Positions 32,833-41,647 of a DNA stretch of 64,000 nucleotides are shown piece after piece. Position 1 is the stretch's first letter. Every line of letters starts with the position of its first letter. The notes beneath the pieces were generated by a model that saw only the letters and a program-made list of their open reading frames with translations, made no database searches and had not been told where the DNA came from. Position numbers and translations under genes: made by a program. This stretch comes from Roseateles_B flavus (GTDB taxonomy: Bacteria > Pseudomonadota > Gammaproteobacteria > Burkholderiales > Burkholderiaceae_C): contig NZ_JBDPZC010000005.1 in assembly GCF_039872765.1 (NCBI RefSeq), positions 186,001-250,000 of the forward strand. The letters are read 5' to 3'.

Positions 32833-33900
32833 TCAGGCCTCGTCCTGGGCCCTGTCGACCGCTTCTGCGCCCGCCTTGTGCGGGCGCAGCCTTTTCAGCA
32901 GGCCCTTGATCCAGCGGCCGCCAAAGTGCCGCAAGGCCGGCATCCAGGCCGCAGGGCGGCGCAGGTCGAAGGCCACCAGGCCCAGGAACTCGTGGCGCTC
33001 GCTGACCCAGTCCTGCTTGTAGGGCTCGGAGCCGTTGAGGTAGTCGATGAGGTGCACCTCGCCGCTGTCCAGCGTGTCCTGGAACAGGCTGGCAGACAGC
33101 ACGGTGCCCACGCCCAGCTTTGCGGCGCTGTCGCGGTAGGCCAGCTTGTAGATGCTGGCCACCCCCTCGTGCACCCACCACAGCTGTGCAGCCTGCGCCA
33201 CGCCCTGCAGGCGCAGCACGCCCAGGCGCAGGCGCCCGTCGGCAGCCAGCAGCTGAACCAGCTCGCGGATGAAGTCGGGGCGGGCCTCGCCCTGCTTCCA
33301 GCTGTCCTGGTAGACCGACTCGAAGTCCTGCAGCGCGCGGTCCAGCGCGGGCCCTGCCGTTCGCACGATCTCGATGCTGAGCCCGTGCTCGGCCTGCAGG
33401 CGCTTGCGGGCGCGCCGCTCGGTATTGCGCAGCCGGGAGGAGCGCGCAGCCCAGTAGGGCTCGAAGCGCAGGCCCGCACAGGGCAGGACCCAGTTCTCGA
33501 AGCAGTGGTAGCAGTCCGTGCGATAGCCTGCGGCGGTCAGCCCGCCCTGGAGCAGCTGCAGCTCGGCGCTGCCGGCCTGCATGGGCTGCAGGCTGAGCAC
33601 CGCGCCACGGGCGTCGCAGCGCAGCTGCAGGCCGATGCTTCTGGCGGCCTGCACAGCCTCGGCCGATTCCCAGGCGGCTGAGGCCGGCTCGAGCAAGGGC
33701 CCGAAGCGCGGGCTGTAGAAGTTGCCCAGGGCGGTCAGCCGCGCACCGGCCGGCGCGACGGGGCGCTCATGCCGGCACAGCCACAGCGAGAGACGCCGGC
33801 CAGCCCCGGCTTCGGCACTGAACAACACGGGCTCACCCTGCCCCCCCAGACCACGGGAGGCCATGAGGCGAAACCAGGGCGGCGTCTGGAACAAGGACAT
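32833..33900 (-). CDS. GNAT/FemAB-like (CelD/BcsL) acetyltransferase-fold protein
   Basis: The 355-residue protein has an N-terminal domain ending near residue 140 and a C-terminal GNAT/FemAB-like domain. The latter holds RNTERRARKRLQAEHG, then ALQDFESVYQDSWKQ, and a terminal core HEGVASIYKLAYRDSAAKLGVGTVLSASLFQ. CelD/BcsL or FemAB-type proteins of this kind accompany exopolysaccharide and XrtA loci and are thought to acylate or peptidylate polymers. I chose ATG 33900; the open frame runs further only through the antisense of the next gene. It is divergent from the beta-helix gene by 30 bases. Confidence 0.8.
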   Translation of the reverse strand: MSLFQTPPWFRLMASRGLGGQGEPVLFSAEAGAGRRLSLWLCRHERPVAPAGARLTALGNFYSPRFGPLLEPASAAWESAEAVQAARSIGLQLRCDARGAVLSLQPMQAGSAELQLLQGGLTAAGYRTDCYHCFENWVLPCAGLRFEPYWAARSSRLRNTERRARKRLQAEHGLSIEIVRTAGPALDRALQDFESVYQDSWKQGEARPDFIRELVQLLAADGRLRLGVLRLQGVAQAAQLWWVHEGVASIYKLAYRDSAAKLGVGTVLSASLFQDTLDSGEVHLIDYLNGSEPYKQDWVSERHEFLGLVAFDLRRPAAWMPALRHFGGRWIKGLLKRLRPHKAGAEAVDRAQDEA

Positions 33901-33930
33901 CAGAGAATCGGGGCTCGATTCGCCCCGCCC

Positions 33931-35250
33931 ATGTCCATGAAAGTCCGACGACTGCCCCTCATTGCTGCGGCCCTGCTGCTGCTCGTGCTCATTGTCTCGT
34001 TCAAGCTGGTCTATGCGGACCTGGACCGCCTGGGCGGCACGCCCTGGACATCCAAGCGCGGGAACGACTATGCCCGCTACCTTTTCAAGCGCCTGGAAGG
34101 CCATCCCAAGCTGGAGACGGTCTTCCAGCCGCTGCTGCAGGGATGGCAGTCCTGGCTGGAGCCCGAGGTGGACCTCAGCCAGCACCCCGACCACGGCCGC
34201 GGCGCGCGCGCCGAAAGCGCCCGCAGTGTAAGACAGCAGGCCCTGGCCGGGCGCGGCAGGATCGACGAGGAGCTGGGCCGGCGCCTGCGCCCGGTGGACA
34301 GCCCGGCGGCCCTGGAGCTGGCCCTGCAGGAGGCCAGGCCCGGTGACATCCTCGAGCTGGCCGACGGCCGCTACTCCATCACCCGCTCGCTGTGGACGCG
34401 CTCGGCCGGCACGGCCGAGCAGCCCATCACCTTGCGTGCGGCCCATGCCCGGGCCGCCGTGCTGGTCTCGGAGACGGCCACGCTGTTCGAGATCACGGAG
34501 CCCTACTGGCATGTCGAGGACCTGGACATCGAAGGCCACTGCAAGCCGCCCGGCTGCGAGCATGCGCTGCACGTGACGGGCAAGGCCAGCCATTTCCGGG
34601 CCGAGAACAACGTGATCAGCGACTTCGATTCGCATGTCAAGGTGAACGGCAGCAAGGGCCTGTTCCCCGACCACGGCCACCTGACCCGCAACACCCTGCT
34701 GAACAAGGGCGAGCGCGTCAGCGCACGACCGGCCAATCCGGTGGACATCGTGGCCGCCAGCCACTGGGTGATCGACGAGAACATCGTGCGCCACTTCGTT
34801 CACCCCGATGACAGGGCCAGCAGCTACGGCATCTTCATGAAGGGCGGCGGCAGCGGTGGCCGCATCGAGCGCAACCTGGTGATCTGCGCCGCCCAGGGCG
34901 TGTCCTCGCGCGGCACGCGGCTGGGCATCTCCTTCGGGGGCGGCCTGACCGGACCCAGCTACTGCCGGGACCAGCTGTGCCGCACCGAGCACGAGAATGG
35001 CCTCGCACGTGCCAACATCGTGGCCAACTGCAATGACGCCGGCCTGGACATCAACCACGCGACCAGCATCACGCTGGAAGGCAATGTGCTGATCAACACC
35101 GCCGGCATCAATGTGCGCGGCACCAGCCCCGCGGCACGGCTGATCGGCAACCTGGGTGACGGCTCGGTGCGCACCTTCGCCAACAAGGACGTCAGCAGCG
35201 ACGGCCTGGGCCGGGCACCGCTGGATGCGCAGCTGAAGATCCGCCCCTGA
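33931..35250 (+). CDS. Membrane-anchored beta-helix protein, PL6/chondroitinase B-like
   Basis: The 439-residue protein has a single N-terminal membrane anchor (residues 7-28) and a right-handed parallel beta-helix. ALQEARPGDILELADGRYSITRS followed by AEQPITLRA is the usual entry to family 6 polysaccharide lyases (alginate lyase/chondroitinase B). Later coils contain NVISDFDSHVKVNGSKG, RIERNLVICAAQG and ITLEGNVLINTAG repeats. It likely faces the periplasm and trims or epimerises the locally made polymer. ATG 33931 or 33937 could be the start. It lies convergent to the deacetylase/glycosyltransferase fusion, at the end of the XrtA-associated locus. Confidence 0.75.
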   Translation: MSMKVRRLPLIAAALLLLVLIVSFKLVYADLDRLGGTPWTSKRGNDYARYLFKRLEGHPKLETVFQPLLQGWQSWLEPEVDLSQHPDHGRGARAESARSVRQQALAGRGRIDEELGRRLRPVDSPAALELALQEARPGDILELADGRYSITRSLWTRSAGTAEQPITLRAAHARAAVLVSETATLFEITEPYWHVEDLDIEGHCKPPGCEHALHVTGKASHFRAENNVISDFDSHVKVNGSKGLFPDHGHLTRNTLLNKGERVSARPANPVDIVAASHWVIDENIVRHFVHPDDRASSYGIFMKGGGSGGRIERNLVICAAQGVSSRGTRLGISFGGGLTGPSYCRDQLCRTEHENGLARANIVANCNDAGLDINHATSITLEGNVLINTAGINVRGTSPAARLIGNLGDGSVRTFANKDVSSDGLGRAPLDAQLKIRP

Positions 35251-35311
35251 GTCGAACCCTGCCCCCGCGGTGGGGGCCGTCGCGGCCCCGGCTCAGCCTG
35301 GCAGGCTTCAG

Positions 35312-37555
35312 TCAGCCGCGCAGCGGCGCGTCGTTGGTCCGGGCGTCCACCGCGATCATCAGCTGCGCCAGCTGCCAGGCGCCATGCTGGCGCGAGGTCG
35401 GCGACACCGCCTCCACCGTGCGCACCGGCTGGCGGCAGGCAGCCATGTCGGCCACGAAGGCGTCATAGGACTGCAGCAGGGCCGCCTCGATGGCCGCCTC
35501 GTCCAGCACATCGACATTGCGCACGCCCTCGAACTGCGACAGGCGCTGCGCGGTGATGCCGGCGCAGTCCACCAGGGCCAGGATGGGACGCAGCGCCCGC
35601 AGGTACTCGTAGATCTTGGCGGGGATCTGGTTGTTGAAGGCCGAGCCCTGGAACACCAGCAGCAGGTCCGCGCCCATCATCTCCTGCAAGGCCTGGCGGT
35701 AGGGAACGGGGCCGGCGATGTCGACCATGTCCTCCACACCGAACTTCTGCGCCAGCTCGCGGATGGCCTGGTCGGCGCCCGGCGCGCGGAAGCGCACACA
35801 CAGGCGGGAGGCCTCGATGCGGCCGCTGTCGCGCAGGCGGGCCATCACGCGGAAGAGGTTGCTGGGGTCGCGTTCCTTGGGATAGATGGCGCCGCTGTGC
35901 AGCATCAGCAGGCGCTCGGGCGCCACGTCATAACGCTGTGCCTGCGCACCCACGAAGGAGCCCTCGTCGTAGCCGTTCTCGATCACATGGACGCGGCCGC
36001 GGGCCTCGGGATAACGGCGCTCGAAGAGCTGGCGCGCGCCATCCGTCGTCACCACGCAGCAGGTGGCGCTGCGCACCACCCAGCCTTCCAGGCGCGGCAG
36101 CAGCCAGCGCTTGAGGCGGCTGGCATCCCAGTCCTCGTGGTAGACGGGATCGCGGAACTCGGCGATCCAGGGCCGGCGGGTCCAGCGGGCCACCATGCCG
36201 CCGATCAGGTGAGCCGAGAGAATGGGATAGGTGCTCCAGACCAGCTGTGCCTGGCGGCTGCGCACCAGGCGGATGCCGCGCCGCACGCCGCCGAAGAACC
36301 AGCTGGACCAGCGGTCGGGCATGGCCAGCAGCTCGGGATACTTGCCGCGGATGGAGAGGTCGCGCCGCACGTCCAGAGCCAGCGCACGATCCAGGCGGAT
36401 GTCCGGCGGCACCTGGGCCATCAGGTCCACGCTGGTGCGCTCATAGGCGCTGGCGCTGGCCGACAGCAGGCTCACGTCCCAGCCGGCCTCGGGCAGGATC
36501 TTGGCAAAGTTGAGGCTGCGCAGCACACCGCTGGAGCCGGCCTGAGGCGGGAAGTGGAAGGCGACCATCAAGGCGGCATGGGGGCGAGCCGGCCGCGCCA
36601 GGTCGGGCTCGGGCGGACGCAGCAGATTGCCCAGCAGTTGGAAGGCCCGCGAATGGGCCGTGGCGCCCCAGGGCGTGAAGCGGCGCAGTTGCAGGAAGCA
36701 GTTCTCCAGCGTGGCATAGCCCTTCTGGGTGCTCACGCCACAGGCATAGCCGGCTCGGCGCACCATCTCCACATGGCGGCTGGTGTAGTCCTTGCCGGGC
36801 TCGCCGTTGGGATAGGCAAAAGGCATGCGCAGCGGGCCCAGGACGGCCTCGATGTCGGCGCGGCTCTCGCGGATCTCGTGCTCCGCTTCCTCCTCGCTGC
36901 AGCAGGACAGGATGGGGTGGTTCACCGAATGCGCACCGATCTCCATGCCCATGGCCTGCAGGGCCTTGAGGTCCTCGCTGCCAAAGCAGCTGGGGCCGGC
37001 ATAGCCCGGCCCGCACAGGCGCTCCAGCTCGGCCATGGCCTCGCGGCGCTGGTCCTGGGGCTGGTACTTCAGGGCAGCGGTCACGAGCCGGACCGCGTCC
37101 ACCCGGCCTTCGCGGCTGCTGACGTCCAGCCCGGGCGTGGCCCCCGGCACGCCGGAGAGGGTCTTCAGGCCTGCCGGCAGGTGGTGGATCGCATGCTCGA
37201 TGCGCTCGTTCCACAGCGGCTGCCCGCGCAGCTGCGCCGTGGTGATGAAGAAGGTGCCGCGCAGGCCCTGGCCCTGCAGCCAGGGGGCCACATGATCGAT
37301 CCAGCTCTTGTAGCCGTCATCGAAGGTCAGCACGACGGCCGGCTCCTTGAGCAGCCCGGCGCGCAGCAAATCCACCGCCTCGGTCAGAGCCAGGATTCGG
37401 AAGGAGGACCGCAACTCGGTCACCAGTTCCTTGAAGCGCTCGAAGCTGTACTCGTGCGGGTCCAGCCGCTGCGCCTCGCGGGGCAGTCGATGGAAGGAGA
37501 GGATGGTCAGCTTGCCACGGCCGAACCTGCGGGTGAGAGAAAGCATCATGGGCAT
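35312..37555 (-). CDS. Polysaccharide deacetylase-glycosyltransferase fusion
   Basis: The 747-residue protein is two enzymes in one frame. Residues 12-320 are a NodB-type deacetylase: LTFDDGYKSW with D79-D80, GAHSVNHP with H209 and H213 (metal triad), then the FAYPNGE element. After a Pro/Arg linker (about 312-326), residues 328-735 form a GT4-like GT-B domain with FPPQAGSSGVLRSLNFAKIL and a C-terminal donor lobe. The C-terminal acceptor details are atypical. It lies 14 bases after the O-antigen-ligase-like gene and is probably last in that operon. It may deacetylate and elongate an N-acetylated exopolysaccharide. Confidence 0.82.
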   Translation of the reverse strand: MPMMLSLTRRFGRGKLTILSFHRLPREAQRLDPHEYSFERFKELVTELRSSFRILALTEAVDLLRAGLLKEPAVVLTFDDGYKSWIDHVAPWLQGQGLRGTFFITTAQLRGQPLWNERIEHAIHHLPAGLKTLSGVPGATPGLDVSSREGRVDAVRLVTAALKYQPQDQRREAMAELERLCGPGYAGPSCFGSEDLKALQAMGMEIGAHSVNHPILSCCSEEEAEHEIRESRADIEAVLGPLRMPFAYPNGEPGKDYTSRHVEMVRRAGYACGVSTQKGYATLENCFLQLRRFTPWGATAHSRAFQLLGNLLRPPEPDLARPARPHAALMVAFHFPPQAGSSGVLRSLNFAKILPEAGWDVSLLSASASAYERTSVDLMAQVPPDIRLDRALALDVRRDLSIRGKYPELLAMPDRWSSWFFGGVRRGIRLVRSRQAQLVWSTYPILSAHLIGGMVARWTRRPWIAEFRDPVYHEDWDASRLKRWLLPRLEGWVVRSATCCVVTTDGARQLFERRYPEARGRVHVIENGYDEGSFVGAQAQRYDVAPERLLMLHSGAIYPKERDPSNLFRVMARLRDSGRIEASRLCVRFRAPGADQAIRELAQKFGVEDMVDIAGPVPYRQALQEMMGADLLLVFQGSAFNNQIPAKIYEYLRALRPILALVDCAGITAQRLSQFEGVRNVDVLDEAAIEAALLQSYDAFVADMAACRQPVRTVEAVSPTSRQHGAWQLAQLMIAVDARTNDAPLRG

Positions 37556-37569
37556 GGCTCGGGCAGGGC

Positions 37570-38883
37570 TCAGGGCCGCAGCGCCGCCGTGGATTTCCGG
37601 GGGTTGACCTGCTCGCGCACATAGCGGCGCACGCAGTCCGCCAGGGCCACCAGCATGTAGTGGAAGTCGTAGAAGGCGGCGCTCAGGGCGGCACCGGTGA
37701 TCAGGAAAATGAACATCGCGCCGGCCAGGGCATTGACCATGTCGGCGGCCCAGAGCAGGTCATCCCGCCCGGACTTCTTCACCAGCCGCTGCACCTCGCC
37801 GCGTGCCGCGAAGGTGGTCCACATGAGGGCCACGAAGATCAGCAGGCCGACGAAGCCCATGTCGCCCAGCACCTCGAAGTAGATGCTGTGGGCGGCCGCC
37901 GGGTAGTTGACATTGGGCGTCTCGACAAAGCCCAGCAAGCCCTGCTTGTAGCGGAACTGCTCGAAGATCACCGGCGCCTGCACCGCCCGGAAACCGCCGC
38001 CGAAGACGGGGTTCTCCACCGCGATGGCGCTGGCGCGCTTCCAGGCGGTCACGCGGCCCATGAAGGACGCGTCCTCGTTGGCGGACTGCAGCGTCTCCAT
38101 GCGCTCGAACCAGCTGGCCGGCGCGGCGGCGTAGATGGCCAGGCCGATGGCCAGGAAGATCAGCAGGCCCTTGAACTTCTGCCGGCCCATCAGCACCATC
38201 CAGACGCCGAAGCACACGAAGCCGATCAGGCCCCCGCGCGACTTGGTGGCGATCACCGCCATGGCCACGAGGAACATGAAGCCCAGCAATGCATAGCGCC
38301 AGGGTCGGGTCTTGCTGTACTGCCACAGGTAGAAGGCCAGGGGCACCGACAGCAGCACCGACTGCGCGAAGTGGTTGTTGTCCCCCAGCTTGGCGTTGCC
38401 CAGCACGATGTGCGCGCCCCCCGAGGCCAGGAACTTGAGGCCCTCCACCACGCCATGCCCGCCCAAACCCAGCGCCATGATGATGACCATGGCCACCAGG
38501 CGCGTGCGATTGACCACCAGCAGCGGCATCAGCAGGCACAGCAGGATGTTCTTCAGCAGATTGGTGGCGATCTCCCAGTTCCGCTCGATCCCGCCATAAG
38601 CCAGGCTGGCCACGAACAGGGCATGCAGCGAGAACATCAGGAACAGGATCTGCGGCCCGCCCAGCTCCCAGCGCCCGACGATCTGCTTGCGCTGCGTCAG
38701 CATCAGCACCAGGGTCGAGACCGCAAAGATCATCACGTAGGGCACGCCGGCCATGAAGCCGAACATGTAGAAGCCCAGGGCCGCCAGATTGGCCCAGGAC
38801 CACATGAGCAGGGAGGCAAAGGCGCTGCGGATCACCAGGGGCGCCAGCCCCAGCATGAAGATCAGGGTGATGATGTCACGCAC
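37570..38883 (-). CDS. O-antigen ligase/Wzy-like membrane protein, exosortase A-associated
   Basis: The 437-residue polytopic protein has about ten membrane helices. A large periplasmic loop (residues 255-325) carries the WzyC/WaaL-type segment GRVTAWKRASAIAVENPVFGGGFR. An AAAHSIYFEVLGDMGF motif with the conserved His follows. The sequence fits the putative O-glycosylation ligase found with exosortase A systems. It overlaps the small 71-residue gene by 8 bases and lies 14 bases before the deacetylase fusion. The role, polymerising or transferring the repeat unit in the periplasm, is inferred from the family. Confidence 0.88.
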   Translation of the reverse strand: MRDIITLIFMLGLAPLVIRSAFASLLMWSWANLAALGFYMFGFMAGVPYVMIFAVSTLVLMLTQRKQIVGRWELGGPQILFLMFSLHALFVASLAYGGIERNWEIATNLLKNILLCLLMPLLVVNRTRLVAMVIIMALGLGGHGVVEGLKFLASGGAHIVLGNAKLGDNNHFAQSVLLSVPLAFYLWQYSKTRPWRYALLGFMFLVAMAVIATKSRGGLIGFVCFGVWMVLMGRQKFKGLLIFLAIGLAIYAAAPASWFERMETLQSANEDASFMGRVTAWKRASAIAVENPVFGGGFRAVQAPVIFEQFRYKQGLLGFVETPNVNYPAAAHSIYFEVLGDMGFVGLLIFVALMWTTFAARGEVQRLVKKSGRDDLLWAADMVNALAGAMFIFLITGAALSAAFYDFHYMLVALADCVRRYVREQVNPRKSTAALRP

Positions 38884-39091
38884 GCGGCCCCCTCCCCTCG
38901 TCGGGCCAGGCCGCGACCTTGGGAGCCGGCGGCTTGCGGGTGGACTTCGGCGGCTTGGGCACCTTGCCGCCCAAGCGGATGTCGAACCAGCCCAGCTCCT
39001 CCTCGTCCAGCTTGCCTCGCGCCTTGGACATGGTGCGCAGCAGCCAGCCCACGCAAAGCAGCTGCGCGAAGATGACCAGATACTCCTTCAT
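38876..39091 (-). CDS. Small exosortase-locus membrane protein, unknown
   Basis: This 71-residue open frame overlaps both neighbours: 4 bases with the upstream glycosyltransferase and 8 bases with the ligase-like gene. That is the signature of a genuine coupled gene. It has one N-terminal hydrophobic segment (EYLVIFAQLLCVGWLL) and a polar, Lys/Pro-rich cytoplasmic tail (KPPKSTRKPPAPK). No homologous family is recognised. A small regulator or scaffold of the polymer machinery is possible. Confidence 0.6.
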   Translation of the reverse strand: MKEYLVIFAQLLCVGWLLRTMSKARGKLDEEELGWFDIRLGGKVPKPPKSTRKPPAPKVAAWPDEGRGPRA

Positions 39092-40254
39092 TGCACGACC
39101 TGCCCTTTCCGGCTGGCAAACAGGGTCTCGTAGCGGGCCAGCATGGCCTGCAGCGAGTAGGCACTCAGGGCCCGCGAGCGCGCGGCCTCCTGCTGGGCCA
39201 GACGGGCGGCGGGGTCCAGGCGCTGTGCCAGGGCCTGCCTCAAGGCCTGGGCCAGCGCCATTGTGTCCGAGGGCGGCACCAGATGGCCGGCCGTCCCCTC
39301 GCCCAGCACGGCGGCATTGCCGCCCACGGTGCTTGCAACGATGGCCATGCCCGTGGCCAGGGCTTCCTGCAGGGCGCAGGAGGTGCCCTCGGTCAGGGAA
39401 TTCAGCACGAAGACATCCAGGGCCCGCAGCACGGCGGGCACGTCTTGGCGCTGGCCGGCGAAGCACACACGGTCCTGCAGACCGCGCTGCGCCACCCGCT
39501 CTCCCAGGGCCTGCCGCAGCGGGCCCTCGCCCACCAGGACCAGGCGGGCCCGGCGGCAGGCCTCGTCATCCATGGTCTGCAGCTGGGCGAAGGCCTCGAT
39601 CAGCCGGGCCTGGTCCTTGACGGGGTCCAGGCGCCCGACCGTGCCGATCAGCAGATGCTCGCCGGCGCGGAAGGGCAAGCCCTCGGGCCAGGCCTCGCCG
39701 GACTGCGGCGGGCGGAAGCGCTCGGTGTCCACGCCATTGGTGATCAGCTGGATGCGCGGGGCTGGCACGCGGATGGTGTCGCGCAGGTAGTCACGCACCT
39801 GCTCGGAGACGGCGATGAAGTCCTGGGCAAAGGGCGCCATGATCCGCCGGTTGCGGCGGTTCCTCAGATTGCTGCCACCGGGGTCGCTGACGTCCCAGCC
39901 ATGCTCAGCGTGGATGCGCCGCGGAATGCGCGCCAGCGCGGCCATGGGGAGGAAATCCATCGCGGCCAGGTTGCAGCTGTGCAGCACGTCGGGCGCCTGC
40001 TCCCGGAAGAGGCGCCAGGCCTGCGGCCAGTACGGCAGCGGGCCGCCGGGCTGCTTGTTCAGGGCCAGGCATTGCACGTCTGGCGTCTCGATGCGCGCGC
40101 GGTAGACGGGGTCGACCTCGGTCAGAGCGACCAGGGTGTGGCGAAAACGGTCCCGCGGCAGGCCGTTGATCAGCTGGGTGACGACATTCTCCAGCCCACC
40201 GCTTGAGAAACGGTAGAGCAGGTGCATGACGTGCAGGCGGGCGTCAGTCTTCAT
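39088..40254 (-). CDS. XrtA/PEP-CTERM-associated glycosyltransferase, GT4
   Basis: The 388-residue GT-B enzyme has an N-terminal MHLLYRFSSGGLENVVTQLINGLP, the consensus opening of the XrtA-associated TIGR03088-type sugar transferase. Its C-terminal donor lobe has GTVGRLDPVKDQARLIEAFAQL and TEGTSCALQEALATGMAIVAS with the E-x7-E motif. Retaining transfer of a sugar to the growing repeat unit on the cytoplasmic face is expected. ATG 40254 is chosen; further upstream the frame is not conserved. Its 3' end overlaps the small membrane gene. A 100-base gap separates it from the next GT4. Confidence 0.9.
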   Translation of the reverse strand: MKTDARLHVMHLLYRFSSGGLENVVTQLINGLPRDRFRHTLVALTEVDPVYRARIETPDVQCLALNKQPGGPLPYWPQAWRLFREQAPDVLHSCNLAAMDFLPMAALARIPRRIHAEHGWDVSDPGGSNLRNRRNRRIMAPFAQDFIAVSEQVRDYLRDTIRVPAPRIQLITNGVDTERFRPPQSGEAWPEGLPFRAGEHLLIGTVGRLDPVKDQARLIEAFAQLQTMDDEACRRARLVLVGEGPLRQALGERVAQRGLQDRVCFAGQRQDVPAVLRALDVFVLNSLTEGTSCALQEALATGMAIVASTVGGNAAVLGEGTAGHLVPPSDTMALAQALRQALAQRLDPAARLAQQEAARSRALSAYSLQAMLARYETLFASRKGQVVQ

Positions 40255-40354
40255 GAACAGGGCAGAACAGCCGGGGCCATGGCCGGGGCCGGGGTCGAGG
40301 TGGAGGGCGGCATCAGGAGAGGCCGGCGCGGCGCGCCGGGCGCAATCATGACCA

Positions 40355-41584
40355 TCATGGGGTGCTCCGTGCAGAGGATCTGGCCGCATGTGCCTCCACC
40401 AGACGGTGGAACAGCTGGTACTGCTGCTCGCTGGTGGCGTCCCAGGAAAAGTCCTCAGCATAGCGGCGGACGGCCTCGCGCCCGGGGTGGGATTGCCACA
40501 GGGAGGCCACGGCCGCCGCGATGCCCTCGCCGTCGCGCGAGGCGACCAGGCGCCCGGCGATGTCGTTCTGCACCACCTCGGGCGAGCCGCCCACCGGCGT
40601 GGCCACCACGGGCGCACCGCAGGCCATGGCTTCCAGCAGCACATTGGCCCAGCCTTCACGGCTGGAGGCCAGGAGCAGCATGTCTGCGGCGCTGTACCAG
40701 CGCAGCAGCTCGGCATTGGGCAGGGCCCCGGTCATGCGGACCTTGTCCTGCAGACCCAGGCGCTGGATGGTGGCTTCGATGCGCGGCCGGTCCGCGCCCT
40801 CCCCGATGATGACCAGCCGCGCCTGGGGGAACTGGGGCAGCAGCCGAGCCAGGGCCTCGACGCACAGGTCATGCCCCTTGAGCGGCACCAGGTGCCCCAC
40901 CGACAGCATCAACGGACCGCCCTCCAGGCCCAGCTCCTGGCGCATTTGTGCCTGGTCCAGGGGCCGGAAGCGCTGCAGGTCCACGCCGTTGCGGAACACA
41001 TGGAGCTTGTCGCGCGGCTCGCCCAGCTCATGCAGGCGTTCCATCAGGTCGGCACAGACGCCGATGGAGGCGTCCGCCTGCCGCGCGGCGCCCTGGATCA
41101 GCTTGCGCGGCCAGGGGAAGGTCGGGAACAGATTGAGGTCCGAGCCGCGAGCGGTGATGGTCAGCGGCTTGTCGAAGTGCCGGGCCAGCCAGGCAGCAGC
41201 CACGCCATCGGGGTAGTAGTAGTGGGCGTCGATGACATCGAATGCCAGCCCCTCCTTCATCCACTGGCGGATGGCCAGGGCCGAGCGCAGGGCCAGCAGG
41301 TGCGGAGCCACATTCATGCCCACCTTGGGCGGCAGCAGGTAGCGCGGATAGCGGACCTCGATGCCGTTGTGCACGGCCTGGCGCGGCGTAGCCGCCATCT
41401 TGGCCCAGGCCCCCCAGCGCGGATTCGAGGAGGGAAACCAGGGCACCGGCGCCAGCACCTTGGCCTGCACCTTGCCCGCCTTCAGCAGCTCGCGCAGGCG
41501 AGTCTCCACGAAGATGCCATGCCCCGGGCGGCTGGGGCTGGGATACAGCGTGGAAAACAGCAGCGTGCGGAGGGGACGGTCCAT
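40355..41584 (-). CDS. Glycosyltransferase family 4
   Basis: This is a 409-residue GT-B fold enzyme. The N-terminal FSTLYPSPSRPGHGIFVETRLREL and AHYYYPDGVAAAWLA are followed by a donor lobe with VGHLVPLKGHDLCVEAL and REGWANVLLEAMACGAPVVATPVGG, including the E-x7-E motif. It is typical of cytoplasmic mannosyl- or glucosyltransferases of polysaccharide loci. It belongs to the XrtA-associated operon, 63 bases after the previous glycosyltransferase. Sugar specificity cannot be read. Confidence 0.9.
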   Translation of the reverse strand: MDRPLRTLLFSTLYPSPSRPGHGIFVETRLRELLKAGKVQAKVLAPVPWFPSSNPRWGAWAKMAATPRQAVHNGIEVRYPRYLLPPKVGMNVAPHLLALRSALAIRQWMKEGLAFDVIDAHYYYPDGVAAAWLARHFDKPLTITARGSDLNLFPTFPWPRKLIQGAARQADASIGVCADLMERLHELGEPRDKLHVFRNGVDLQRFRPLDQAQMRQELGLEGGPLMLSVGHLVPLKGHDLCVEALARLLPQFPQARLVIIGEGADRPRIEATIQRLGLQDKVRMTGALPNAELLRWYSAADMLLLASSREGWANVLLEAMACGAPVVATPVGGSPEVVQNDIAGRLVASRDGEGIAAAVASLWQSHPGREAVRRYAEDFSWDATSEQQYQLFHRLVEAHAARSSARSTP

Positions 41585-41647
41585 GCGGGCAGGTGCGAGG
41601 GGGCGAAGCCGGGGGAGATACCGGGGGCGATGCGATCGTCGGCAGCT

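Noticed and set aside
33904..35058. N-terminal extension of the GNAT/FemAB-like protein to 741 residues
   Set aside because: The extension is antisense to the beta-helix gene and has no recognisable domain; ATG 33900 gives a normal-sized protein.
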